Assembly: GCA_965243165.1 (NCBI GenBank) | Contig: OZ251535.1 | Span: 2,170,001 to 2,234,000, forward strand | Length of the DNA: 64,000 nucleotides | Direction of reading: 5' to 3' | DNA from: CATQHD01 sp965243165 | GTDB lineage: Bacteria > Actinomycetota > Acidimicrobiia > Spongiisociales > Spongiisociaceae | In this document: positions 6,060 through 15,452 of the stretch, one piece after another | Position numbering within the stretch: position 1 is the stretch's first letter | Layout of the letters: each line of letters begins with the position of its first letter | The notes under the pieces: model-generated | What the model was told of the DNA's origin: nothing | Seen by the model: only the letters and a program-made list of their open reading frames with translations | Database searches by the model: none | Position numbers and translations under genes: made by a program

Positions 6060-8912
6060 TTGAAGAACATATGGGCACGGATTCGCCAGTGGTTCACCGC
6101 CAAATTAGCTGGCGGACAGAGCGAGGAATCCATGCCTGCCTCTGTAGTTCCCGAAGACCCGCCACCTGCCCCGACCGATGATCCTACCAAGCCACCCAAC
6201 GAAGATAACATTCCTAGACCCCAGCCGGATTCCTCAGAACCTGACCAGCAGGATCCCTCAGAATTCGAACGGCAGAAAGATCAACCACAAGAAGAGGGCC
6301 CACCAGACACAGCCCCACCAGAACGAGAATCACAACCAGAACCTGCATCTAAACCTCAACGCACCCTTGTCCCACCTGAGGAAACGCCTCCCGTGCCAAA
6401 ACCATCAACCAACACGCCTCTAAAGTCGCCTGATGCGGAACACACAACAGGAACCCCCGCGTTGAAACCCGAGTCGGAACGTACTGATACTGGGGAACCT
6501 TCTGATACTACGGAACCAGAAGGAGCCCGACATACAAATCAAAGAGAACCAACTACACAACAGGCACCCGATCAGGAACCTAGTAACAATTCAACTGTAG
6601 AGAAACCAGGAAGCCCACAACCAACTAAGACACCCAAAGAAGAAGAAGAAGAAGAAGAAGAAGAAGAAGAAGAAGAAGAAGAAGAATCTAGAGAACATCT
6701 TCCGAGCGAACTCCCGTCAAAAGGGCCCGAACCCGAACCACCGGTTGATCCACGACCTAGAAAGAAGAAGAGGCAACCCAACAAACATCGTGAGCATCCC
6801 GGTCAATATCCAGGAAAACGAGATCCAAATCAACCACGCCGCCCTGATCCTGAAAAAGATACTACTAGACGCGGCTTCATACCTCGCCCAAATTTGATCT
6901 GCCGTGAGTCAAATGATGGTTGGGAAATATTGCTCTCAATACCCGAGGAGATCAACGCAGTGAAGATTCTGCAAAAAGGCAACGAACTATCTTCTACCAA
7001 TAATGTATATAGGCTTGATGATTTTTTAAATCATGTTACCATAATCCAGGACGGGAATACAAACAAAAGTCTAAGCCTAACCCAGCCTATGATTTTCAAA
7101 ATTTCCGAGGACTGGATTGGTATCGGACGACAAGTTAAATGGGTTACAAAAGGACATTTTGTCATCATAGCCCCAGATCAATGGGCTTGTCGAGCAAAGG
7201 TTAGCGTTGAACCTGAAGAGTGTCTAGACCCAAACTATCTGGCACATTATGTCTACTGTGATAAAGAAACAGATACAACAATCCCTATCTTTGATGAATG
7301 TCCGAACCTATATAAAGCGGAGATACTCAGACTAAGCGGAGCGACTGTATTTGATCAATCAAACAAAGGAACTTTGTATGTCCAAAACCCGCCTGATTTG
7401 AAGGTGAGTAAAGAGATTGCTTGGGCCCGAGTTGGTTATGAGGAACGAACAGGCAGCTGGGGTGAATCATTTGAACCCCATGAAGAATCACTTGCGAAAG
7501 TATTAAACGGGCGCGAAGGACACTTTTTTATCAGAGTATATGATAAGGATTGCCAATTGATCGACAGTGATCAATTTCGTTACTACTCCAATCTCAAGGA
7601 GATAAGACTTAATGAAATCTCATACAAACCGGACCATTATATTTTCCCTTCTGAATCTAAAGGACATACAGAGGCTGTAATAACTTTTATCGGTGCCGAT
7701 GACCAACTCCTGATTCCAGAGTTCAAAGAAGGTCAAGGAAGTGTAGACAAAAATAGACAGATTATCTTGGAACCGGATTCTAAAATGAAAGATGAAACTA
7801 CTTGGATCTTGAAATCCAAATTTGGTAAGGATGTTGAAGTCGTGTTAACTATTCCTAGGCTTTGGTGGTGCCTTGGGAATGGTAATGAAAGGGGTATGTG
7901 GTATGATACGCCTATACCAATGAGTCAAAGCCAATTTATAGATCATGCTGAATCAGGTACCCACTTGTTTATTCGTCCAGAACAAATTGATATAGTGCAC
8001 TGTGGGTTCAATGAAGATACGGAATCAAAGCTTGAAATCAAAACTGGCCTGCCACTCTCATATTTTAAGGATTACAAAGAATTGCAAAACCCGGTACTTG
8101 AGGAAACTGCTTTCAGCATTGAATTGAGTGACATTATCTTCACCGTCATAAATGTCGAGGCAATAAATATTGAGGATGATCCACCACCCAAGCCGAGTTA
8201 CGAAACGTATACCTTGCCGACCGTAAGCATGAAGCAGTTGATGGTGGCCGGGGTTCATTTCGGTCATCAGACCCGCCGCTGGAACCCCAAGATGGCCCCG
8301 TATATCTTCGGGGAGCGCAACGGCATGCACATCATCGACCTCCGCCGGACGCTGGACGAGATCGACCGGGCGCTGGCCTTCGTGTGCGATCTGGCCGCGG
8401 GCGGGGGGGTGGTGCTGTTCGTGGGCACCAAGAAACAGGCCCAGGCGGCCGTGCGGGAGGCGGCGGACCGGGCGGGGATGCCCTATGTCAACTTCCGGTG
8501 GCTGGGCGGGATGCTCACCAACTTCAAGACCATCAACCAGCGCATCTTCTACATGAAGGAGCTGGCCGAGATGGAGGATTCGGGCGAAATGGAGCAGCTT
8601 CCCAAGAAGGAGCGGCTGCGGCTGCGGAGGGAGTTCGTCAATCTTCACCGCACCCTGGGGGGCGTGGAGGACATGGAGAAGCCTCCGTCGGCGGTGTTCG
8701 TGATCGATTTGAACGCCGAGCACATCGCGGTGCGGGAGGCGGCGCGGTTGGAGATTCCGGTGATCGCGTTGGTGGACACCAACTGCAACCCCGACGGCAT
8801 CGATTTTGTGATCCCGGGCAACGACGACGCCATTCGGGCGGCGTCGCTGATCGCCAACACTGTCTCCGATGCCTGCCTAGAAGGCACGAGGATTGGAAGA
8901 ACCAATGCCTGA
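6060..8912 (+). CDS. Large low-GC protein fused to a C-terminal ribosomal protein S2 domain
   Basis: 950 aa from TTG 6060, which has GGAGG 5 bases upstream. Residues 1-20 form a basic amphipathic helix. Residues ~20-275 are disordered (P, E, T, S rich) with a 16-Glu run and a basic patch (RPRKKKRQ). Residues ~280-715 are a beta-rich region I do not recognise, with several Trp and Cys. From residue 719 the protein is ribosomal protein S2: TVSMKQLMVAGVHFGHQTRR, VLFVGTKKQAQAAV, FRWLGGMLTNFKTI, VFVIDLNAEHIAVREA and VDTNCNPDGIDFVIPGNDDA. Base composition jumps from AT-rich to GC-rich at about 8215 and back at about 8875, so the S2 part has the host's composition. No tsf gene follows, so this is not the normal rpsB locus. 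The stop overlaps the helicase start. Function is unknown; the partner suggests defence. An assembly or recombination chimera is the alternative. Confidence 0.8.
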   Translation: MKNIWARIRQWFTAKLAGGQSEESMPASVVPEDPPPAPTDDPTKPPNEDNIPRPQPDSSEPDQQDPSEFERQKDQPQEEGPPDTAPPERESQPEPASKPQRTLVPPEETPPVPKPSTNTPLKSPDAEHTTGTPALKPESERTDTGEPSDTTEPEGARHTNQREPTTQQAPDQEPSNNSTVEKPGSPQPTKTPKEEEEEEEEEEEEEEEESREHLPSELPSKGPEPEPPVDPRPRKKKRQPNKHREHPGQYPGKRDPNQPRRPDPEKDTTRRGFIPRPNLICRESNDGWEILLSIPEEINAVKILQKGNELSSTNNVYRLDDFLNHVTIIQDGNTNKSLSLTQPMIFKISEDWIGIGRQVKWVTKGHFVIIAPDQWACRAKVSVEPEECLDPNYLAHYVYCDKETDTTIPIFDECPNLYKAEILRLSGATVFDQSNKGTLYVQNPPDLKVSKEIAWARVGYEERTGSWGESFEPHEESLAKVLNGREGHFFIRVYDKDCQLIDSDQFRYYSNLKEIRLNEISYKPDHYIFPSESKGHTEAVITFIGADDQLLIPEFKEGQGSVDKNRQIILEPDSKMKDETTWILKSKFGKDVEVVLTIPRLWWCLGNGNERGMWYDTPIPMSQSQFIDHAESGTHLFIRPEQIDIVHCGFNEDTESKLEIKTGLPLSYFKDYKELQNPVLEETAFSIELSDIIFTVINVEAINIEDDPPPKPSYETYTLPTVSMKQLMVAGVHFGHQTRRWNPKMAPYIFGERNGMHIIDLRRTLDEIDRALAFVCDLAAGGGVVLFVGTKKQAQAAVREAADRAGMPYVNFRWLGGMLTNFKTINQRIFYMKELAEMEDSGEMEQLPKKERLRLRREFVNLHRTLGGVEDMEKPPSAVFVIDLNAEHIAVREAARLEIPVIALVDTNCNPDGIDFVIPGNDDAIRAASLIANTVSDACLEGTRIGRTNA
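6637..6686 (+). repeat. (GAA)n trinucleotide repeat coding poly-Glu
   Basis: Fifty bases of uninterrupted AAG/GAA repeat inside the gene at 6060-8912, coding a run of about 16 glutamates in its disordered part. Length changes by whole repeats keep the frame, so this could vary in length but would not switch the gene off. Confidence 0.9.
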
Positions 8913-11900
8913 ACGTCAGGATATAGATCGATGGGTTGAAACGATCCGTCGCCGCTATGAAAACTATCTAAGGACCTCCTTTTACTTCAGCGACCCTGGC
9001 CTGAGGAAGTCCTTTCAGATGGCACTGGAACGATCCGGCAGCCTATTGAAAGGACCGATACTGGAGCCGTCTCGCAGTTTTATGCCGGGAGCTAATGAGC
9101 TGGCCGTAGCCCAACAAGCCTTTCCTGCCAACAACGATGAACTGTGTCCTGCCTTGGTTGATCGTTTGCTGTGGTCGCATCAGGAACAAGCCGTACACAG
9201 TGTACATAACAATCAGCACAACATAGTAGTTGCCACAGGAACAGCTAGCGGCAAGACGGAAAGCTTCCTGTATCCGATCCTATTTGAACTCTATCAGCAA
9301 TATTGCAATGGTGAACTAGGAAAGCCGGGAGTTCGAGCCATGATTCTATATCCCATGAATGCTCTTGCTAATGACCAACGAATACGCCTCGGAGAAATTT
9401 GTCAGCGATTGGAGGATGCTCAATCGGGATTCCTTCCTACATTTGGACAGTATATCGGGCAGACCCCCGAGAACAACCGGGATACCTATCGTGAGGCTTC
9501 CAAACGTGCAGAAGAGCGTTTGCCTGGAGAACTGGTTTTCCGGAATGAAATGCGCAATAATCCTCCTCATATATTGTTGACCAACTACTCCATGCTGGAA
9601 TACCTGCTGATTCGTCCTGATGACAGTCCATTATTTGATGTAGATAGAGGAAAATATTGGAAATTTCTTGTACTGGATGAAGCACATCAGTATCGAGGGG
9701 TCAGAGGTATGGAAATGGGGATGTTGATAAGGCGTCTAAAACAACGCCTGAAAGAAGGCGGATACCAGGGAGATTTTCGCTGCATAGCCACAAGTGCCAC
9801 TATTACCTCCGGTAAAGAACAAACCGACAAGCAGGCAGTAGCCCAATTCGCTCAAGAATTATTTGGAGAACCATTCAATTCAGATAATATAATCTTCGGA
9901 CAGACGAAGCCTACTGATGAGAGTCCGTCTAACGACATCGGCCGCTACCACATTTTCTTGCGTGCTCTTGAAGGCGCTTTCTTGATACACAGAGAAGGCA
10001 CAGACGTAGTAATGTTGAACCGTGAGGATAAGGAATCCGACTCAGAACCTCTTGAAATAGCACTTTGTAAAGAGTGCGGCCGGCATTACTACGTTGGGCG
10101 AGAATACGGCGGTAAATTGAAAGAAGCAATAAGAGATCCAAGCCAAACTGGATTCGGAGTTAATTACTATCTACCAAAGGGTGACACGGAAGAATATACT
10201 CATTACCTTTGTAGAAAATGTGGGGCCTTGTCGAATAGAGAGCTTAAATGCAACTGCAGAGCTTCTATCAGAGTTGAGCTGTGTGATTCACATCCAGATC
10301 GACCGGATCAGTTGAGAAAATGTGGAGCCTGCAATTATCGAAGAGGGGGCATTGGAGATCCGGTACAAGAAATCGTGCACGGCTCCGACGGGCCAAATGC
10401 TGTTATAGCGACAGCTTTACATGAATTATTGCCCGAGAACAATAGAAAGGTACTTGCCTTTGCTGATAGTCGCCAAGAAGCAGCCTTTTTTGCTTGGTAC
10501 GCCGAAGACTCCTACACAAAGTTACGGGATCGCAACTTGATACTGCGAGCTCTCAGAGAAACCGGAGTATCTTCTGATGGTTTATCTGTTAATGACCTGG
10601 CTAATAGATTGATGAGACAATTTGATCAAGTGAACCTGTTAAGTCGTACTGATACTGATGAAACTAAAGAAAGGAAAGCCTTAGAAGCAATTATGAGTGA
10701 AGCATTTACAAACGACAGGAGAATATCTTTGGCTGGAGTAGGCTTGGTCAACTGGTTTGTCAAAATTCCTACCGAGTTACGAATACCATCAGTGATGCGA
10801 GAAACACCTTGGAATTTGGATAGCAATATTGCACAGAAGTTAGTATCCTATTTGCTTGACCAGCTTCGGATAAGAGGGGCCATGTCATTGCCGGAAGGTG
10901 GATCGGCTCCTCAATGGGATCAGCTATCTCCATACCCACCTCGCTATGTGTGCAATAGACCACCTGCTGGGCAACGGCATGTATTTGAATGGGGGCATAG
11001 ACAATCCGGTATTGTAAATCACTTATTATTTCAAGCACTCACAGAAAATAGTCAACTACCACGGGAAAAGATAATACGACACGCCGTTTCTCTTATGAAA
11101 GGCACGTGGGAGGTAATCCGTGAATATGATAATAGTGTAAGAGATGATGAACGCATCCTATTGCCACGTAAAAATGGAACCTTTCAACTTAACTATCGAT
11201 GGTTGCGGATAAGCTCTGTAGGAACTAATGAGATATACACCTGTAGTGTCTGTGCAAAGCTGAGTGCCTTCAATCTTCAAGATATTTGTGTACGCAATCG
11301 TTGCCCAGGCTACCTCCAACCAGTAACAGCGGATCATCTACATGGAGATCATTACAGAACACTATATCAGATTCCTAATCTGCCTCCCATTCTCAAAGCA
11401 GAGGAGCACACGGCTCAGATTGACAATGATACTGCTCGCGAGCGGCAAACGAAGTTCAAGAAAGGTGATATTCATTTGCTTAGTTCGTCAACAACCTTTG
11501 AGGTCGGAGTTGACCTTGGGGACCTGGAAATTGTATTCTTGCGTAATGTTCCACCCGAGCCTTTCAACTACACCCAACGTGTAGGTCGCGCTGGAAGACG
11601 AGATGTACCAGGATTGGCCGTAACCTACTGTAGACGCAATCCCCACGATCTTTACCATTATGGTGATCCAAAAGAAAGGATTATTGAAGGTGCGGTAAAC
11701 CCCCCATACCTCAGAATACTCAATGAAAAGATAATCATAAGGCATATGACGGCTGTGGTGCTTGCTGGATTCTTTCGGGAAGGAAACAATCACGAACGGT
11801 TCAGGAATGTAAAGAGTCTTATTGGTGATTGGGAACAACCAACTGCTCTTGAAGACTTGAGAGGATACTGTGATGGTAACCAGAACATAAGACGTTCATT

Positions 11901-13152
11901 GCTGTGTATAGTACCTCCTATAATGCATCAGAAGGTAGGGCTTGATAGTGATCAGTGGATTGATAATATTCTTGATTCCGATAGTCGCTTTGATCGGATT
12001 CAGGCAGAGGTATGCGCTGATTTTAACGCATTAATTCGCTTGCGCAAAGAATATTTCAAGGTTGGAAAAGACCATCTTATATCAAGGATCAAAAGGAGAA
12101 TGAATACTATAGAACGCGAGCATACACTGACCTTTCTATCTCGAAAGGCAATCATACCCAAGTACGGATTTCCTGTTGATGTTGTTGAATTGAATCTTCC
12201 AGCACAATCTGCAGAAGCGGGAAAGATATCTCTTCATAGAGACCTATCACAGGCTATCGCCGAATACGCTCCTGGTGGAAAGGTTATAGCAAACAAAAAG
12301 GAATGGGAATCATGTGGTATCAAAATGATACCCGATAAAGTTCCTCCTATTAAATATTATGCCTACGATGATGCTCGCAATTTTGAACAATGGAATTCTA
12401 AGCCAGCAGATAAAGCTAACCCCAAAAAGTATATTTCTCCCATTTATGGATTCGTGGCCCCTCTATTTGCTACTCCTAAGGATCCCGTCAGTCGAGCGCG
12501 TCGACTATATACAACCAGGCCGTTCTTCAACGGGTTCATAGACCGCAGTAGTTTAATAGAACAAGAATTGATTGGTGTAAAAGTAACGAAAGCGATACCT
12601 GGTCGCCTTGTTATCCTCTGCGAAGGCCGTAGCAACAGAAAATTCTTTATTTGCCTTAGGTGTGGTAAGGCATACAACAAGCGTAAGCGTATACACAACA
12701 CACCATTAGAGTCTACTTGCTCCGGAACACTAGGAAAGTATTCCCTTGGTCATGAATTAGAGACAGATGTACTTCGTATTCAATTTCCTCACTTAGCGGA
12801 TCAATGGGAAGGGTACTCACTGGCTTATGCTGTTTTGCTCGGTGCTGCGGATACATTGAGCCTACCGAATACTGACTTCAACGTCACCATTACAGCAGGC
12901 AACAATCCAGGCACGACATCAATCGTACTTTATGATGATGTACCGGGAGGTGCCGGTCTTGTAGAGCACTTTGAGAAGGAGCATAATTTCCGCGCCATGC
13001 TCACCAAAGCAAAGGAGCGAGTGGACGGTGGGTGCGGCTGTGATCGAAGTTGTTACGGTTGCCTGCGAAGTTACCGTAATCAGTTCGCTCATCCAGAACT
13101 GAACCGCTATATGGCACTCAACCATATCAATAGAATCTTAGAAGGAGAGTAA
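8905..13152 (+). CDS. Large DEAD/DEAH-box helicase with DUF1998 C-terminus (defence-type)
   Basis: 1415 aa, low GC. ATG 8905 is preceded by GGAAG at 5 bases; TTG 8893 is an alternative. Superfamily 2 motifs are all visible: Walker A VVATGTASGKTES (~residue 111), DEAH in LVLDEAHQYRGVRG (~256), ATSATI (~296), motif V FEVGVDLGDLEIVFLRN (~865) and motif VI QRVGRAGRR (~890). CxxC pairs in the middle (CKECG, CRKCG, CGAC, CSVC, CLRCG) suggest extra zinc ribbons. The end carries the DUF1998 cluster CGCDRSCYGCLRSYRNQ after DDVPGGAGLVEHF. Helicases of this build drive DISARM, Druantia and related anti-phage systems and MrfA repair. Here it forms a two-gene unit with the upstream S2-fusion protein, overlapping it by 8 bases. 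Resemblance to Druantia III (large unknown protein plus DruE-like helicase) concerns layout only. Confidence 0.9.
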   Translation: MPERQDIDRWVETIRRRYENYLRTSFYFSDPGLRKSFQMALERSGSLLKGPILEPSRSFMPGANELAVAQQAFPANNDELCPALVDRLLWSHQEQAVHSVHNNQHNIVVATGTASGKTESFLYPILFELYQQYCNGELGKPGVRAMILYPMNALANDQRIRLGEICQRLEDAQSGFLPTFGQYIGQTPENNRDTYREASKRAEERLPGELVFRNEMRNNPPHILLTNYSMLEYLLIRPDDSPLFDVDRGKYWKFLVLDEAHQYRGVRGMEMGMLIRRLKQRLKEGGYQGDFRCIATSATITSGKEQTDKQAVAQFAQELFGEPFNSDNIIFGQTKPTDESPSNDIGRYHIFLRALEGAFLIHREGTDVVMLNREDKESDSEPLEIALCKECGRHYYVGREYGGKLKEAIRDPSQTGFGVNYYLPKGDTEEYTHYLCRKCGALSNRELKCNCRASIRVELCDSHPDRPDQLRKCGACNYRRGGIGDPVQEIVHGSDGPNAVIATALHELLPENNRKVLAFADSRQEAAFFAWYAEDSYTKLRDRNLILRALRETGVSSDGLSVNDLANRLMRQFDQVNLLSRTDTDETKERKALEAIMSEAFTNDRRISLAGVGLVNWFVKIPTELRIPSVMRETPWNLDSNIAQKLVSYLLDQLRIRGAMSLPEGGSAPQWDQLSPYPPRYVCNRPPAGQRHVFEWGHRQSGIVNHLLFQALTENSQLPREKIIRHAVSLMKGTWEVIREYDNSVRDDERILLPRKNGTFQLNYRWLRISSVGTNEIYTCSVCAKLSAFNLQDICVRNRCPGYLQPVTADHLHGDHYRTLYQIPNLPPILKAEEHTAQIDNDTARERQTKFKKGDIHLLSSSTTFEVGVDLGDLEIVFLRNVPPEPFNYTQRVGRAGRRDVPGLAVTYCRRNPHDLYHYGDPKERIIEGAVNPPYLRILNEKIIIRHMTAVVLAGFFREGNNHERFRNVKSLIGDWEQPTALEDLRGYCDGNQNIRRSLLCIVPPIMHQKVGLDSDQWIDNILDSDSRFDRIQAEVCADFNALIRLRKEYFKVGKDHLISRIKRRMNTIEREHTLTFLSRKAIIPKYGFPVDVVELNLPAQSAEAGKISLHRDLSQAIAEYAPGGKVIANKKEWESCGIKMIPDKVPPIKYYAYDDARNFEQWNSKPADKANPKKYISPIYGFVAPLFATPKDPVSRARRLYTTRPFFNGFIDRSSLIEQELIGVKVTKAIPGRLVILCEGRSNRKFFICLRCGKAYNKRKRIHNTPLESTCSGTLGKYSLGHELETDVLRIQFPHLADQWEGYSLAYAVLLGAADTLSLPNTDFNVTITAGNNPGTTSIVLYDDVPGGAGLVEHFEKEHNFRAMLTKAKERVDGGCGCDRSCYGCLRSYRNQFAHPELNRYMALNHINRILEGE

Positions 13153-13202
13153 GTGAGAAGAGTATCCGGATAAGACGTGGACCGCGCTTCCACCTACGCA
13201 GG

Positions 13203-14861
13203 TCAGGCCTCGATGATGGGTTTCACGTAGCGGGCGGCGCGTTTTTCTCCGACTAGGGTGAGCTTGTCTTCGTCGCGCATGCGCCTCAGCAGGCGGCTGG
13301 CCTGCTCGGAGGTGATTCGGCATAGGTGGGCAGCTTCGCGACGGGTGATGGAATCATGCTTGTCTACGAAGGTGAGCACCATCTGCTCCTGTTGGATTCG
13401 GTCGAATCCTCTTACATCTACGTACTGCGCCGGTTCCCCGAAGCGGCGGTAGAGGGGAGCCGCCAGGTGATAGGCGAGACCGCTGGTGCGGCCCCGGGTT
13501 TCCACCAGGCCCCGATCGGTGAGATCGTTGAGAACGACACGCGCCCGGTGTCGATCGACCTGGAAGAGTTCGGCGGCGCGGGCGACTGTTATCCGGCGTT
13601 CGCGGCGCATCTCATGCAGAACCAACAGATCCTCCAGCGCGAAGGCCTCGCCGCCCCGCCGGGCTTCGGCGACGAAGGCGGCCAGCTCCTTGTCGGCCGG
13701 ACCCGGGCGAACCTGCACCACCACCGAGTTGGTGTTGCTCCGGCTGTAATCGGGCGCCGGGCGGCCCAGCTCGAGTTGGCCCAAGAAAGCCCGGTTGATC
13801 CCCCGCCCGGTGCGTTCGACCAACCTGGCCCGCTTGAACGCGTCCGCCAGGGCCGGGTTGCGGGCCCGGGGCGGCGCCGTCAACAAGTTGGACACGCCGA
13901 TGCCTTCGGGAAACCCTCCCGGGTTGGATACGCTCAGGCCTGCTTCGCTGATCTCGACCAACGTTGTCCCGCGAGCGGTGTAGTCGCGGTGGACGAGAGC
14001 GTTGGCAACCAGCTCACGGACCGCGGCGTCGGCGTAACGCGGAAGAGGAATCCGAAACAGTCCGATCTCGATCTCCTCTTCAGGATTTCGGGCCTTGACC
14101 CGGTCGGAGATCTCGGTCATCGCCCGCAGCAGAGGAGCGCAGCCTATCTCGTTGGTGCGGACTTCGAGGCCGGCGAGTTCTTGGAATCCGACCTCGTATA
14201 CGGGCAACTTGCGCCTGATGACCTCCTCCCCGCCGAACAGCAGGAGGGCACCGACGGTCACTTCGCCGGATACGAGCAGATCGAGCGCCCCGAGCAGATC
14301 GGCGTCCGAAAGAGCGGCGAGCACCCGGTCGCCGCCGTCCCCGGCGAGTTCACGGTACCGGGCCATCTCGACGGGCGACAGATCTTCCAAACCGACATCC
14401 CGCAACGGAACCCTGGAAAAATCTTGCGCCCCGACGCTGCCGGCCCGCGCCAGCACCTCGTGCGGCTCCATCGGCAGACACTGGGGTTCGCCGTTTGCGC
14501 CGACGGCGCGCCGCAGATACCTGCCTTTGCTGGTAGCCACCACGGTGGAAGCGGCGGGCACCTCGACGATGAGCACGTCCCCTTCGCCGGTGGAGGCGGT
14601 ATCGACCGACGTATGGACCGAAGGCCGGGTCCGGCTCAGGATCAGCGCCTCTACCCGAGAGGGTTCGGTGCGGTCGCCGTGGCGAGGGGGCGAACCGACC
14701 ACCCGCCCCTCGTCGTCGACTCCGACCAGCAGGCGCCCTCCCCTGCCGTTGGCCAGGCAAACGACCGCCTCGGCCAGCTCGGCGTCGTTGACCGTCTCCT
14801 TGAACTCCACCTGCTCGGTCTCACCGCCGGCGAGGAGCGCCCTCAGCTCTGTCGCATCCAT
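13203..14861 (-). CDS. AlbA_2 (Schlafen-like) / GHKL ATPase / winged-helix regulator
   Basis: 552 aa, GC-rich like the chromosome. An N-terminal AlbA_2 domain (residues ~3-115) is seen from GETEQVEFKETVN and CLANGRGGRLLVGVDDEGRV. An ATP-binding part follows (REL...VHRDYTARGTTLVEISEAG and NPGGFPEGIGVSNLL), with a TGRGINRAFLG G-box, the layout of 'RecG-like' transcriptional regulators. Two C-terminal winged helices can be traced (MRRERRITVARAAELFQVDR and SITRREAAHLCRITSEQASR). ATG 14861 has AGG 5 bases upstream. Repeated TTATGCGCAAAC sites in its promoter suggest autoregulation. It converges on the helicase gene, with 50 bases between the stops. Such proteins are common in defence islands, but a role with the helicase is only inferred. 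Confidence 0.85.
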   Translation of the reverse strand: MDATELRALLAGGETEQVEFKETVNDAELAEAVVCLANGRGGRLLVGVDDEGRVVGSPPRHGDRTEPSRVEALILSRTRPSVHTSVDTASTGEGDVLIVEVPAASTVVATSKGRYLRRAVGANGEPQCLPMEPHEVLARAGSVGAQDFSRVPLRDVGLEDLSPVEMARYRELAGDGGDRVLAALSDADLLGALDLLVSGEVTVGALLLFGGEEVIRRKLPVYEVGFQELAGLEVRTNEIGCAPLLRAMTEISDRVKARNPEEEIEIGLFRIPLPRYADAAVRELVANALVHRDYTARGTTLVEISEAGLSVSNPGGFPEGIGVSNLLTAPPRARNPALADAFKRARLVERTGRGINRAFLGQLELGRPAPDYSRSNTNSVVVQVRPGPADKELAAFVAEARRGGEAFALEDLLVLHEMRRERRITVARAAELFQVDRHRARVVLNDLTDRGLVETRGRTSGLAYHLAAPLYRRFGEPAQYVDVRGFDRIQQEQMVLTFVDKHDSITRREAAHLCRITSEQASRLLRRMRDEDKLTLVGEKRAARYVKPIIEA

Positions 14862-14869
14862 CGAACCTA

Positions 14870-14913
14870 TTATGCGCAAACTTTTTGCGTAATTCAAAAT
14901 GTTATGCGCAAAC
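14870..14913 (-). promoter_or_regulatory. Repeated operator in the AlbA_2 regulator promoter
   Basis: An exact 12-base direct repeat TTATGCGCAAAC occurs at 14870-14881 and 14902-14913, 32 bases apart (three helical turns). Between them lies an inverted near-copy (TTTTTGCGTAATT). The pair sits 9 bases upstream of the start codon, in an AT-rich patch. It most likely binds the winged-helix protein encoded downstream. Confidence 0.6.
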
Positions 14914-15017
14914 CTCCATTTTTTTACAAAACACGCAAACAGGAAGCGAAGCCCCCCTTCCCCGACCGAGCCTAGGCGACGGACAGCATTCCAGGTGGAA
15001 TCGCTTCTTCTGCCTGC

Positions 15018-15452
15018 TCAGCTAGGGGGCGTTCGGGGCGGGGGCTTGCGGGGGGCCGGGTTCGGCAGCAGCAGGGCTACGGGGTCGAACTCGGCGGCGG
15101 CGGTGGCTTCCACCATGTATTGCCGGAGGCCGAGGACGTCTACGGGCACCCTTGCGGTCACCGTAACCGTCCTCGGATCGTATCCGGGGTCGTGGGCGCA
15201 GGAGCAGGAGGCCAGATGGGCGCCGTTGGCCCGGACCAGGCGGGCCGCTTCCTGGGCGGCCGTTCCTGCGGCGCCGAAGGGCCGGAAGGTGACCGGAGCG
15301 GCGGCGAGGGCGCCCGCCTCCGCCGCGGCCACCGCCCGGCTCTTGGCCAGGAGAACCTGTCCGATGCCGCCCAGGCCCACGATCAACACGGCGGCCATCA
15401 CCGTCACGCCGCTCGTGAGCACGGACACCGAGCCGCGCTCCGACCTCACCAC
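15018..15452 (-). CDS. TadE-like pseudopilin, helicase/secretion-neighbourhood type (Rv3654c-like)
   Basis: 144 aa. The N-terminus ERGSVSVLTSGVTVMAAVLIVGLGGIG is a prepilin-like leader with a membrane segment, followed by AAEAGALAAAP and a Cys pair (CSCAHDPGYD). This is the pattern of actinobacterial TadE-like proteins beside Tad genes. It is the last gene of the minus-strand Tad operon and overlaps the preceding TadE gene by 7 bases. It is probably a minor pseudopilin exported with the Flp fibre. Confidence 0.8.
   Translation of the reverse strand: MVRSERGSVSVLTSGVTVMAAVLIVGLGGIGQVLLAKSRAVAAAEAGALAAAPVTFRPFGAAGTAAQEAARLVRANGAHLASCSCAHDPGYDPRTVTVTARVPVDVLGLRQYMVEATAAAEFDPVALLLPNPAPRKPPPRTPPS

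Noticed and set aside
8214..8912. Treating the S2 region as a normal rpsB gene
   Set aside because: It has no ribosome site of its own, runs in frame with the upstream low-GC gene, and is not followed by tsf.
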